From a virus, in the IMG/VR virus record IMGVR_UViG_3300031578_000091, positions 1 to 45,590 of that record: DNA of 45,590 bases; one strand, given 5' to 3'. A program made the translations under genes and the position numbers. Positions 13,265-19,568 of the stretch are shown here, in pieces (position 1 is the first letter of the stretch; the number at the start of each line of letters is the position of its first letter). Below the pieces are notes generated by a model. The model did not search any database. It was not told where the DNA came from and saw only the letters and a program-made list of their open reading frames with translations.

Positions 13265-13744
13265 TCAGAGTGCACAGGAGGTCCTGACCTGCCGTCCCTC
13301 GACCTCGAACACCACGGTCAGACGGACGGACTCGGTGGGGTTGCCGAAGATCTCGATCATGTGGTCGATCTTCTTGACCTTCTTGCCGTAGGTCTCGGAG
13401 GCCTTCTTCAGGAGAGCCTTGATCTCCCTGGTGATCTCCTGAGCCGAGTAGCTGCTGCATCTCTTCGAGCTCGGAGCCTTGACCTCCTCGAGGATAGTCA
13501 TCAGAACCTGATAGGCCTCCTCTATGGCCTCATCACTGCTGTCCCTGACGTGTGACCAGTCCCACTCGATCCCGAGCTCCTGGAGCTGCTCAGCGCTCAT
13601 CCTACCGAACCCGTCACACCTGGTGACTACGTCCATGTGACCCTGATCGGTGAGCTCCTCGTGATGCTCTCCCCAGGCACAGACATACTGGTGAAGGACC
13701 TTGACCATCTCGGCGTGTATCTTATCTCTGGTGAAGTTTTCCAT
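13265..13744 (-). CDS. Hypothetical protein under sigma54 control, 159 aa
   Basis: ATG at 13742-13744 with AGGAGG in a conserved leader from site c. Begins MENFTRDKIHAEMVKVLHQY; helical for about 110 residues with WDWSH and a Ser-rich linker. The last 50 residues (KKVKKIDHMIEIFGNPTESV and on) are beta-strand-like. Four Cys are scattered. No family recognised; single-gene unit between sigma54 promoters. Confidence 0.7.
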   Translation of the reverse strand: MENFTRDKIHAEMVKVLHQYVCAWGEHHEELTDQGHMDVVTRCDGFGRMSAEQLQELGIEWDWSHVRDSSDEAIEEAYQVLMTILEEVKAPSSKRCSSYSAQEITREIKALLKKASETYGKKVKKIDHMIEIFGNPTESVRLTVVFEVEGRQVRTSCAL

Positions 13745-13784
13745 CTCAAGCCTCCTGTTGTTTGCGTTCCTAACTATAGGCTAT

Positions 13785-13800
13785 AGCAGGGACCGTGCCA
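13785..13800 (-). promoter_or_regulatory. Sigma54 promoter, site c
   Basis: Minus strand TTGGCACGGTCCCTGCTA: TGGCAC (13795-13800) and CTGCT (13785-13789), GG-N10-GC. G at +1 in CTATAG; leader TTAGGAACGCAAACAACAGG. An alternative reading as a sigma70 promoter (TTGGCA, 17, TATAGT) is possible at this site. Confidence 0.75.
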
Positions 13801-13824
13801 ATTTCAGGAGATCCAGACATGGAA

Positions 13825-13874
13825 AGACCCTCCCCGTAAGTTATTGAGTGCCAGCTCTCTACGGTGGAGGGTCT
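13825..13874 (-). terminator. Strong hairpin terminator
   Basis: AGACCCTCCCCGTA (13825-13838) pairs with TACGGTGGAGGGTCT (13860-13874), a 14-bp stem with one bulge. Leftward it is followed by TTTCC. It closes the clamp / zinc ribbon / topoisomerase-like unit before site c. Confidence 0.65.
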
Positions 13875-13950
13875 CTCAGGGCCTCGGAGGGATCCGCTCA
13901 GGAGGTGTCAAGCGGACGTGCAGAACGCAATCAACAGGAGGATCTTTGCA

Positions 13951-14817
13951 CTATCCCTCGAGCCCGGCAACGGTCTTCTTCAGGAGCCGCTTGTCTCGCT
14001 CCTCCTTCTGGATCACTCCGCTGTAGAGCGTGAGATCCAGGACGCTCTCGATCTTCTCGGAGATGAGCTGCTCGAGTACTGCAGGAGGGAGAGCATCGAC
14101 CTCCCAGGACTCGTGACCATACCGGGCAATGAAGTCAGCTGCTCGAGGGTCCGTGATCTTCGCGGGGTTCGGGGGAGGCTGGTGCTCCTGGACCTGCTCC
14201 ATTGTGAGCGCTATCTTCTCGACCTGGACATCAGCATTGAACTCAGCGAGCCGGTCCGAGATGTCCCTGACCATGTCCTCACCGGAGGGGTCGAGATCCC
14301 CCAGGTAGAAGAGCGTGCAGTCCTGGTCCCTGTGGTCGAGGAAGCGCTTCGCCGCGTCATACATTGCCGAGGCGCTCGAGTACCCTCTGTTGACCATCAG
14401 GACCACGTGGTACTTCCGGGCCAGGGGACGGAGCACGGAGGCCAGAGCATCCTTCTCGACCCAGAGCTCGGCATAGTACTCCTGACCGTCCCAGCGCGGG
14501 AGTCTGTAGGATCTCAGCGCGGCCTCCACCAGGTCCTTGAGGTTGTTGAACTCAGGAGGGAAGTCCGGCTGTCGAACACGGTCCTCGATTGCATCCCAGT
14601 CCAGGATCCCGGCGAGCCTGGCGCGGGTGACTGCCCGGCTGAGGTTCTTGTAGGATCTCTCCTCGTTCGTGATGATGTTCCTCGAGACCAGCTGGTAGTA
14701 GAGCTGCCGGAGGGTGAGCCTGTAAGCGCTGAGCTCCTCGAGGATCTGAGCACACTGGGCAACGAGGGCCCTGGTGCTGTCGTTCGGGTTCCAGTCTCTG
14801 AAGTATTCGCGGGCCAT
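13951..14817 (-). CDS. Spo11/Topo VI-A-like protein (Topo mini-A type), 288 aa
   Basis: Resembles stand-alone A-subunit-like proteins of type IIB topoisomerases. A winged-helix-like segment contains LTLRQLYYQLVSRNIIT, where Y41 matches the catalytic Tyr of the R-x-x-[FY]-Y motif. A Toprim domain follows: E121 in ELWVEKDALA, and D174/D176 in YLGDLDPSGED, the usual metal ligands. The length of 288 aa is shorter than Topo VI A (about 350-390), as for mini-A proteins. No B (ATPase) subunit is visible. ATG at 14815-14817 with AAGGAGA. Cotranscribed with a zinc ribbon and the sliding clamp, suggesting a role in replication, recombination or DNA breakage. A simple Toprim nuclease is the alternative. 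Confidence 0.75.
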   Translation of the reverse strand: MAREYFRDWNPNDSTRALVAQCAQILEELSAYRLTLRQLYYQLVSRNIITNEERSYKNLSRAVTRARLAGILDWDAIEDRVRQPDFPPEFNNLKDLVEAALRSYRLPRWDGQEYYAELWVEKDALASVLRPLARKYHVVLMVNRGYSSASAMYDAAKRFLDHRDQDCTLFYLGDLDPSGEDMVRDISDRLAEFNADVQVEKIALTMEQVQEHQPPPNPAKITDPRAADFIARYGHESWEVDALPPAVLEQLISEKIESVLDLTLYSGVIQKEERDKRLLKKTVAGLEG

Positions 14818-14826
14818 GATGTCTCC

Positions 14827-15036
14827 TTACCAGTAGTTGCTCAGGTATGCCAGGCACTTCTTGCAGTAGGACCTGGACTTGCTCTTCCTCTTCGTTCCAC
14901 ACCTCACACAGCGCTCGTTCCTCTTGTGCCTGCCGTAGCGTCTCTTCGATCTCGCTGCTCCGACTTCCCTGCAGTGCTTGCACTGTTTGAAGCGCTCCGA
15001 GCGGTTCCTCTTCCCACAGGTGGTGCACTTCCTCAT
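14827..15036 (-). CDS. Double zinc-ribbon basic protein, 69 aa
   Basis: Starts MRKCTTCGKRNRSERFKQCK and has four Cys pairs: CTTC, CKHC, CVRC and CKKC, i.e. two tandem ribbons joined by a very basic linker (SKRRYGRHKRNER). ATG at 15034-15036, one base after the clamp stop, with GGAGG inside the clamp gene's end. It probably binds nucleic acid or RNA polymerase; position suggests the clamp/topoisomerase unit. Confidence 0.7.
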   Translation of the reverse strand: MRKCTTCGKRNRSERFKQCKHCREVGAARSKRRYGRHKRNERCVRCGTKRKSKSRSYCKKCLAYLSNYW

Positions 15037-15037
15037 G

Positions 15038-16162
15038 TCATCCCTCCAGTCTCAGCGGCATGACAATCACCATGTGCTTGATCTCCTCGAGCTCCTCCTG
15101 GATAAGTGCGGCAGTGTCCGGTCTCTCCAGGTTGAGCGTGAGCTCCTCGCTCTCGAGGGTGCTCAGGGCCTGCTGCAGGTAGAGGGCATTGTATCCGACT
15201 GTGACCGTGCTGTTCGCTGTACACTCGAGATCTTCGGAGGCCTTGCCGAGCTCCTCATTCTCAGCGCTCAGAGAGATCTTCTTCGGCTGGACCTCGAACT
15301 TGATCTGATTAGTCGGCTTGTTCGAGAACACCGAGAGTCTCTTGACGGACGCGAGGAGATCCTCACGCGAGAACGTGCAGGTCTTGTCTGTGTGCTGAGG
15401 GATGACGTTCTCGAACTTCGGAAAAGGTCCCTCGATGAGCCTGGAGCGGAGTTGCATGACTCCCTTGCCTTCATTGTCATAGGTTGAGAACTGCATCCAA
15501 TCCGGGCCGATGTAAGCCCAGAGTGTGCCGTCCTTCTCCGCGTGGTCCTGGAGGATCTTCAGGCTCTTTGACGGGATGATGATGTCTTGGGGTTTCCTGG
15601 TGTCATGGATCTTGACCGCTCCAGTCTCGATCTTGCAGAGCCGGTGCCCGTCTGTGGAGACCACAGTGAGCCTGCCTTTGCTGAGACGGAACAGGACCCC
15701 GGTGAGCGCGGGTCTGGTGAGGTCTGTGGAGACGGCATACAGGGACTTCTTCAGGATCTCGGTCATGAGGAAGGGATCGATCTCGAGGCCGAACTCGGAG
15801 TTGACCTTCGGAATCTGAGGGAAGTCCTCGAGCGGCCTGGTCTCCATCTCGAGGGTTGTCTTCCCGCACTTCATGAAGACCTTGTTCCCCTCGAGGGTGA
15901 TGGTGACGGAGCTGCCAGGGAGGGCTTTCAGCGCCTTGTCCATCTTCCTGACTGGCAAGATCCCCTTGCCTGCCTTCTCGATCTTCCCGTGGATCCTGAC
16001 GGTGACCCACTGGTCGAGATCGGTGGAGGAGATCCCGGTCCCGAGCTTGTCCGTCTCGATCAGAGCGTACTGCAGGATCGGGAGGGTTGTCTTCCCTGGT
16101 GTCACTGAGCAGACCTTCTTCAGGGACAGGAGCAGTTCCTTCTTGCTGACTGTGATCTTCAT
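15038..16162 (-). CDS. dnaN: DNA polymerase III beta sliding clamp, 374 aa
   Basis: Clear DnaN. N-terminal MKITVSKKELLLSLKKVCSV, the KTTLPILQYALIE segment, and the domain-3 end with PLRLEG (family: MPMR/LRL) are diagnostic. The three repeated clamp domains are present at normal length (about 366-378 aa in bacteria). It forms a ring dimer tethering DNA polymerase to DNA. A phage-coded clamp without a visible loader suggests use of the host clamp loader, or genes outside the window. ATG at 16160-16162 with AGGAGG, under its own sigma70 promoter. Confidence 0.95.
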   Translation of the reverse strand: MKITVSKKELLLSLKKVCSVTPGKTTLPILQYALIETDKLGTGISSTDLDQWVTVRIHGKIEKAGKGILPVRKMDKALKALPGSSVTITLEGNKVFMKCGKTTLEMETRPLEDFPQIPKVNSEFGLEIDPFLMTEILKKSLYAVSTDLTRPALTGVLFRLSKGRLTVVSTDGHRLCKIETGAVKIHDTRKPQDIIIPSKSLKILQDHAEKDGTLWAYIGPDWMQFSTYDNEGKGVMQLRSRLIEGPFPKFENVIPQHTDKTCTFSREDLLASVKRLSVFSNKPTNQIKFEVQPKKISLSAENEELGKASEDLECTANSTVTVGYNALYLQQALSTLESEELTLNLERPDTAALIQEELEEIKHMVIVMPLRLEG

Positions 16163-16191
16163 TGCGGCCTCCTGGTTGAGTGTGTCCTTCG

Positions 16192-16220
16192 ATTATATCA
16201 AATCGAGTGTTAGAGTTCAA
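16192..16220 (-). promoter_or_regulatory. Sigma70 promoter of the clamp gene
   Basis: Minus strand TTGAAC (16215-16220), 17-base spacer, TATAAT (16192-16197). Immediately follows the terminator of the upstream gene. The -10 and following bases (TATAATCGAA) match the early leftward promoter at 6941. Confidence 0.8.
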
Positions 16221-16261
16221 GAGGGAAGTGCCGAGGACCCGAAGATCCCCGGCACTCCCTC
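16221..16261 (-). terminator. Hairpin terminator abutting the clamp promoter
   Basis: GAGGGAAGTGCCG (16221-16233) pairs with CGGCACTCCCTC (16250-16261), a 12-bp stem with one bulged A. Leftward the stem runs straight into TTGAAC, the -35 of the clamp promoter. Closes the 16274-16738 gene. Confidence 0.65.
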
Positions 16262-16273
16262 CGGTCGGCTGGG

Positions 16274-16738
16274 TTATACCCTTATAGGCATGATGCATCC
16301 TACGTACCTCTTCCCCTGGTATAGTGCAACTGGGGCCCATTGACTCGTTGTTTTGAATGTTAGGCCTTTTCCAAAAAAGAACGCAGTATACTGAAGATAC
16401 TTTCTCTGTACGGGTATCTGTAACACCCCAGTGGAATCAACTAAAAGGCGCACAATATAGTCCCCGTGCCTTATTGCTCTCTTTTCCACTGTGAGAGAGA
16501 CACAGCTCTCATCCCTGAGGTACCTAGACAAAGCACGTCGAAGGGGAATAGGGAAGGGGGTGTCTATGCCCTCTTCCCAGCACCCGTAACCCCTGATAGG
16601 GAGGTGAAATTTTTGTGGTATCTGATCCAAAGGGAGGATGAACAGGCACTCCCCGTTGCTGACCACTTCTCTGCTCTCGCTTCTCCTATGTACCCAGAGC
16701 TTTGCACTCCTAAAGAAAGTACTAAATCTATTTGCCAT
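16274..16738 (-). CDS. Hypothetical protein under sigma54 control, 154 aa
   Basis: ATG at 16736-16738 with AGGAGG upstream and a sigma54 site behind it; the longer in-frame form starts upstream of the promoter and is rejected. Begins MANRFSTFFRSAKLWVHRRS. Basic, beta-rich, with a single Cys pair. Codon choice differs from neighbours (few GAGCTC/CGAG words, more mixed third positions), hinting at separate acquisition. Flanked by its own promoter and terminator, so it behaves as an independent cassette. Unknown function. Confidence 0.65.
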   Translation of the reverse strand: MANRFSTFFRSAKLWVHRRSESREVVSNGECLFILPLDQIPQKFHLPIRGYGCWEEGIDTPFPIPLRRALSRYLRDESCVSLTVEKRAIRHGDYIVRLLVDSTGVLQIPVQRKYLQYTAFFFGKGLTFKTTSQWAPVALYQGKRYVGCIMPIRV

Positions 16739-16774
16739 CCTGGGACCTCCTGTTGAAGTTCTACCCTGGAGAGC

Positions 16775-16790
16775 AGCAACTCCTGTGCCA
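16775..16790 (-). promoter_or_regulatory. Sigma54 promoter, site d
   Basis: Minus strand ATGGCACAGGAGTTGCTG: TGGCAC (16785-16790) and TTGCT (16775-16779), GG-N10-GC. It lacks the TATAG seen at other sites but keeps G's at +1 and the GGGTAGAAC leader start, then AGGAGG. Confidence 0.75.
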
Positions 16791-16825
16791 TATTCCCTGA
16801 CGTGTCCAGTCACTACCTATCACTT

Positions 16826-16837
16826 CCTGTGGTTCCT
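16826..16837. promoter_or_regulatory. Shared upstream element at sigma54 site d
   Basis: CCTGTGGTTCCT lies 37 bases beyond the -24 GG. The identical 12-mer is at 18811-18822, also exactly 37 bases beyond the -24 GG of site e. In both, further TTCC copies surround it. Candidate activator-binding site. The gap 16791-16882 holds nothing else. Confidence 0.5.
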
Positions 16838-16882
16838 TATCGTTCCTCGATCCATATCTCACTGTGTTGCAAAGTCCGAGAA

Positions 16883-17143
16883 CTAGAGTGCAATCTGCTC
16901 CTGCATCTCTTCGAGGATCCCGGTTGCAATAGCGAGAGCAGCCTTGTCAGTGAACTGCTCAGGGCTGCAGGTGTTGAGCTGGTTGATCGATCCCTGGAGC
17001 GCTAGAGCTGCAAGAGCTTTGCCTTCCATCATGACCTTGTTCTTGATCTGCCGTCCGATGACCTTTGATCTGTGGTCCAGGTTCCGGTGCTGGATCCTGA
17101 TGTCCTCGAGCGTGCTCTCAATCAGTTCCTGTCTTCTACTCAT
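16883..17143 (-). CDS. Hypothetical helical protein, 86 aa
   Basis: ATG at 17141-17143 in an ATGA overlap with the upstream stop, AAGGAG upstream. Starts MSRRQELIESTLEDIRIQHR; helical, basic in the first half, with KALAALALQGSINQLNTCSP. Last gene of the site-g unit. Unknown. Confidence 0.65.
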   Translation of the reverse strand: MSRRQELIESTLEDIRIQHRNLDHRSKVIGRQIKNKVMMEGKALAALALQGSINQLNTCSPEQFTDKAALAIATGILEEMQEQIAL

Positions 17144-17289
17144 ATCTCTACTCCTTCGACTGGGACAACGGTCCCTCCGATCAGATCCGCGTCCTCTGTT
17201 GCTTCCTTCTTCTTCGTGTAGATGAGTGGTCCTAGACCAGTCCGCCCACCAGGGAGATCTACTTCAACAACCCAGGAGGGTCTCCTCAC
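17140..17289 (-). CDS. Small hypothetical protein, 49 aa
   Basis: GTG start at 17287-17289 chosen because it makes a GTGA overlap with the upstream stop; an in-frame ATG at 17394 would overlap the upstream gene by 109 bases. Begins VRRPSWVVEVDLPGGRTGLG; beta-rich with a KKKE patch. The stop overlaps the next ATG (ATGA). Unknown. Confidence 0.5.
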   Translation of the reverse strand: MRRPSWVVEVDLPGGRTGLGPLIYTKKKEATEDADLIGGTVVPVEGVEI

Positions 17290-17516
17290 TTCGAGAACTG
17301 TGAAGTGAGTCTCTTGATTACAGAGGAGTGCAACTCTCGGAGTGACCTGCTCCTCTGCTCTGCTCTCTTGATATAATCCTCGTAGAGAATCCATCTCACT
17401 GACGCTCCTTCCTGCTCGAGTCTCTCGTTCTCAGCAGCTGCACACTCTTCGGACATGTAGTCCACGTTGCAGCCTGCCTGGATGTCTTCGTCATATAGAA
17501 CGTAGTGTCTGTTCAT
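17286..17516 (-). CDS. Hypothetical protein under sigma54 control, 76 aa
   Basis: ATG at 17514-17516 after AAGGAGAGACCG. Begins MNRHYVLYDEDIQAGCNVDY, two or three Cys, charged helix in the middle (AAAENERLEQEGAS), basic C-terminus. First gene after sigma54 site g, coupled to the next two genes. Confidence 0.65.
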   Translation of the reverse strand: MNRHYVLYDEDIQAGCNVDYMSEECAAAENERLEQEGASVRWILYEDYIKRAEQRSRSLRELHSSVIKRLTSQFSK

Positions 17517-17552
17517 CGGTCTCTCCTTTTTTCAAGTCCACTCTCGAGGACC

Positions 17553-17568
17553 TGCAAGGCGCGTGCCA
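17553..17568 (-). promoter_or_regulatory. Sigma54 promoter, site g
   Basis: Minus strand CTGGCACGCGCCTTGCAG: TGGCAC (17563-17568) and TTGCA (17553-17557), GG-N10-GC, the best match to the TGGCACG-N4-TTGCA consensus in the window. It lies directly after the stop of the 17571 gene. Its leader lacks the AACGCAAACA block. Confidence 0.75.
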
Positions 17569-17570
17569 GG

Positions 17571-18029
17571 TCAGGCTCTGCTCTGATCGAGCATGATCCT
17601 GAACCCGTCCTGCACGGTGTACTTCGAGATCATCCCGAGTTGCCTGTTCATGTCCTCCCAGGACTCATAGTGTCTCTTCTGAGCGAACAGGTCGAGCGCT
17701 CCCTGGGCTGTCCGAGCGCTCTCCGTGCCCAGCGTCATCCCGGAGCGTCCCATGATTTGAAACATCCTGGAGGGCTGCTTCTCCTCGAGCTCTTCCTTCT
17801 GGATCTCCTCGAGCTTCTTCTTCCCGAGCATCACTGCTTCAGTGTTCTGCAGACAGTTGAAAAACCAGTCCACAGGCTCTCGGTGTGCACGGAAGCATTG
17901 CACTTTGAATCCTGCCGGGTTGCCGTACCAGGAGCGAGCGGTGACTATGAACTTCACCTTCTCCCCTCCGATCTGCATGGTCCGCTGGATCCGTGGTCTC
18001 TTGACGTTCATGATCTTCCCCTTCCTCAT
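17571..18029 (-). CDS. Hypothetical protein, 152 aa
   Basis: ATG at 18027-18029 in an ATGA overlap with the upstream stop; an alternative ATG six codons later has a better AGGAAGGGG site. Begins MRKGKIMNVKRPRIQRTMQI. The N-terminal 60 residues are basic and beta-like; the middle (KKKLEEIQKEELEEK) is a charged helix. The C-terminus MISKYTVQDGFRIMLDQSRA resembles alpha/beta packing. Unknown function. Confidence 0.65.
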   Translation of the reverse strand: MRKGKIMNVKRPRIQRTMQIGGEKVKFIVTARSWYGNPAGFKVQCFRAHREPVDWFFNCLQNTEAVMLGKKKLEEIQKEELEEKQPSRMFQIMGRSGMTLGTESARTAQGALDLFAQKRHYESWEDMNRQLGMISKYTVQDGFRIMLDQSRA

Positions 18030-18268
18030 TCAGCTCCGATCAGGAACCTGATGACTGCCTTCCCATTCAGGTCCCTGTCGTTCTCGGTGTATACTGGGAA
18101 CCCGTCCTCGAGTGCTCCATAGTATGCAGCAGGGCTGTCCTTGATCCCTCTGTTCCTGAGCTGTCTCAGAACGAGTCCCTTCCCTCTCGAGCGCCGGAGC
18201 GCTGTCACGAACTTCCTGACATCTCCGTTCGCTCTTGCCTTCTTGATCCTCTGCTTCTTGTCTCTCAT
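18026..18268 (-). CDS. Small very basic protein, 80 aa
   Basis: ATG at 18266-18268 after TAGGAGATCAC. Starts MRDKKQRIKKARANGDVRKF. The N-terminal 45 residues are Lys/Arg-rich and helical; the rest is acidic/neutral. Likely nucleic-acid-binding by charge. It is in the unit read from sigma54 site e. Confidence 0.65.
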   Translation of the reverse strand: MRDKKQRIKKARANGDVRKFVTALRRSRGKGLVLRQLRNRGIKDSPAAYYGALEDGFPVYTENDRDLNGKAVIRFLIGAE

Positions 18269-18276
18269 GTGATCTC

Positions 18277-18501
18277 CTACATCACTACAACGGTGTTCTG
18301 ACCGTCAGGGTGATGGATCTCGAGACCGGAGGCTCCGTACACTCTGACAAGGAACTTCGCTCTCGCAACCGCTCCCTTGACAGTCCCGGTGACCTCTTCC
18401 TGGTGGACCGGCATCTCCGAGATCTCGATGTCCGTGTAGATCTCGATTGTGTGAGTGCCTTCTCCGATCCAGATCTCAACCTTCAACTGTTCCTTCTTCA
18501 T
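18277..18501 (-). CDS. Hypothetical beta-rich protein, 74 aa
   Basis: ATG at 18499-18501 with AGGAGGAGAAG upstream. Begins MKKEQLKVEIWIGEGTHTIE; alternating hydrophobic residues throughout suggest a small beta sandwich, ending VVVM. Unknown. Confidence 0.65.
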   Translation of the reverse strand: MKKEQLKVEIWIGEGTHTIEIYTDIEISEMPVHQEEVTGTVKGAVARAKFLVRVYGASGLEIHHPDGQNTVVVM

Positions 18502-18540
18502 CTCTTCTCCTCCTGCTGATGTTCTCTCTGTTTCCTGTGA

Positions 18541-18708
18541 CTAGCGCTTCCTGATGACTCTCTTTGTGAACCTGAACTGAAGACCACAGTGAGGGCACTT
18601 CACCCAGTCACCCATCTCCGCGTCCACTTCGATGATCGAGCTGCAGTCCGTGCAGTAAGTCATCTTCTTCGTCTCTTCCTTTTTTTCTTTTTTCGTTATT
18701 GTGAACAT
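18541..18708 (-). CDS. Zinc-ribbon protein, first gene after sigma54 site e, 55 aa
   Basis: Begins MFTITKKEKKEETKKMTYCT. CTDC and CPHCG pairs 16-18 residues apart form a classical zinc ribbon, followed by a basic tail (FRFTKRVIRKR). The ATG at 18706-18708 has AGGAGG upstream. Small ribbons of this kind resemble transcription-factor or RNA-polymerase-binding modules; its position suggests a regulatory role. Confidence 0.75.
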   Translation of the reverse strand: MFTITKKEKKEETKKMTYCTDCSSIIEVDAEMGDWVKCPHCGLQFRFTKRVIRKR

Positions 18709-18759
18709 CTCTTTTCCTCCTGTTCGGTGCCTTCTTGTTGCGTTCTACCTATATACATC

Positions 18760-18775
18760 AGCAAGCACCGTGCCA
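18760..18775 (-). promoter_or_regulatory. Sigma54 promoter, site e
   Basis: Minus strand TTGGCACGGTGCTTGCTG: TGGCAC (18770-18775) and TTGCT (18760-18764), GG-N10-GC; G of TATATAG at +1; leader GTAGAACGCAACAAGAAGGC. Drives the unit 18708 to 17571. Confidence 0.8.
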
Positions 18776-18810
18776 AATGTCCCCGAGGATCCCAGGGCTC
18801 CAGAGCGTTC

Positions 18811-18822
18811 CCTGTGGTTCCT
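18811..18822. promoter_or_regulatory. Shared upstream element at sigma54 site e
   Basis: CCTGTGGTTCCT, identical to the copy at 16826-16837 and at the same 37-base distance from the -24 GG. It is followed by CGTTGTTCCC, also similar to the other copy. Confidence 0.5.
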
Positions 18823-18866
18823 CGTTGTTCCCTCCTTCAGATCCTCGAGTAGTGCAGATATGGGAA

Positions 18867-18892
18867 GGGCAGGTGCAATCTGCAGCCTGCCC
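18867..18892 (-). terminator. Hairpin terminator
   Basis: GGGCAGG (18867-18873) and CCTGCCC (18886-18892) with a 12-base loop, downstream of the 18920 gene when read leftward, followed by TTCCC. The loop itself can extend pairing (TGCA...TGCA). Confidence 0.5.
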
Positions 18893-18919
18893 AGGGTGAA
18901 GGAGGTCTTCTTCGAGGAT

Positions 18920-19216
18920 CTATTCTATCTTCATCCAGGCTCCTGAGAAGCTCGAGGGTTCACCATCACCGACAAACTCGATCCTCACTCTGACGGCCTT
19001 CGGACCGTTGAATCCCCAGGGCCTCTGGAAGGTCCGTCCCGTAACTGTAATATTGACAGCAGCTGTGGTGTTGTGTCTGCCGGTGACGAAGAAGTCTGCC
19101 TTGTCCCACCAGTCACAGTCACCGAGTCTCGATCCGTATCCGTCCCATCCGTCAGGCCAGATGTAGGATCCTACTTCAGCCTTCGTTCCTTCTTCTATCG
19201 CGTTCCACTTTGTCAT
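18920..19216 (-). CDS. Hypothetical beta-sandwich-like protein, 98 aa
   Basis: ATG at 19214-19216 chosen because AGGAGG precedes it and it lies right after the sigma54 leader; the longer frame to 19381 runs through the promoter. Begins MTKWNAIEEGTKAEVGSYIW. Trp/Tyr-rich, with NITVTGRTFQRPWGFNGPKA and RVRIEFVGDGEP: probable small beta fold. Single-gene unit between site f and a terminator. Confidence 0.7.
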   Translation of the reverse strand: MTKWNAIEEGTKAEVGSYIWPDGWDGYGSRLGDCDWWDKADFFVTGRHNTTAAVNITVTGRTFQRPWGFNGPKAVRVRIEFVGDGEPSSFSGAWMKIE

Positions 19217-19253
19217 CTCGGTCCTCCTTGTTTGCGTTCTAACTATAGGACGT

Positions 19254-19269
19254 AGCAGGGACCGTGCCA
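19254..19269 (-). promoter_or_regulatory. Sigma54 promoter, site f
   Basis: Minus strand CTGGCACGGTCCCTGCTA: TGGCAC (19264-19269) and CTGCT (19254-19258), GG-N10-GC; G at the end of CTATAG as start; leader TTAGAACGCAAACAAGGAGG. Confidence 0.78.
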
Positions 19270-19568
19270 GAAAAACACCAGGAGGAAGAGTGTTGTGTGG
19301 CAATGACTTACCTGCTACGTCCGAGGGGAGCCCAAAGAGATCCGGGTGTCCCGTGCTGCATATTGCAGACTTTCTCTTCACTTTGCATTGTCTACCAGGT
19401 GCAACGTCCAGATCCCTCTAGGATCCGATGGACCAGGTCTCTCAGTAGTCTAGCTATCATGACCTACTCCTTGTTGAATATCTCGACAGGGATCTTTGCA
19501 GGATCTGTTCCAGTCCGCTCTCGATTATATAATATCAAATAAGTCAACGAGTTATTATTAATTAAGTA
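19270..19568. other. Divergent non-coding region between leftward and late blocks
   Basis: No solid gene. A leftward 22-codon frame (19392-19460, starting MIARLLRDLVHRILEGSGRC) has AAGGAG upstream and a TATAATCG element near 19525 behind it, so a leader peptide is possible but weak. The right end (19525-19568) is very AT-rich and may act as an UP element for the late promoter. Confidence 0.35.

Noticed and set aside
13785-13800. Reading the repeated promoters as sigma70 (TTGGCA, 17, TATAGT) or as phage-RNA-polymerase sites (TATAG)
   Set aside because: The distance from TGGCA to TATAG varies from 15 to 17 and site d lacks TATAG, whereas GG-N10-GC is fixed in all seven. Still possible as an overlapping promoter at sites c and f.
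13864-15063. Long rightward frame of 399 codons
   Set aside because: It lies antisense to the Topo mini-A-like protein, zinc ribbon and clamp genes, which have ribosome sites, motifs and a promoter. The rightward frame is Leu/Glu/Val-rich shadow sequence without a ribosome site.
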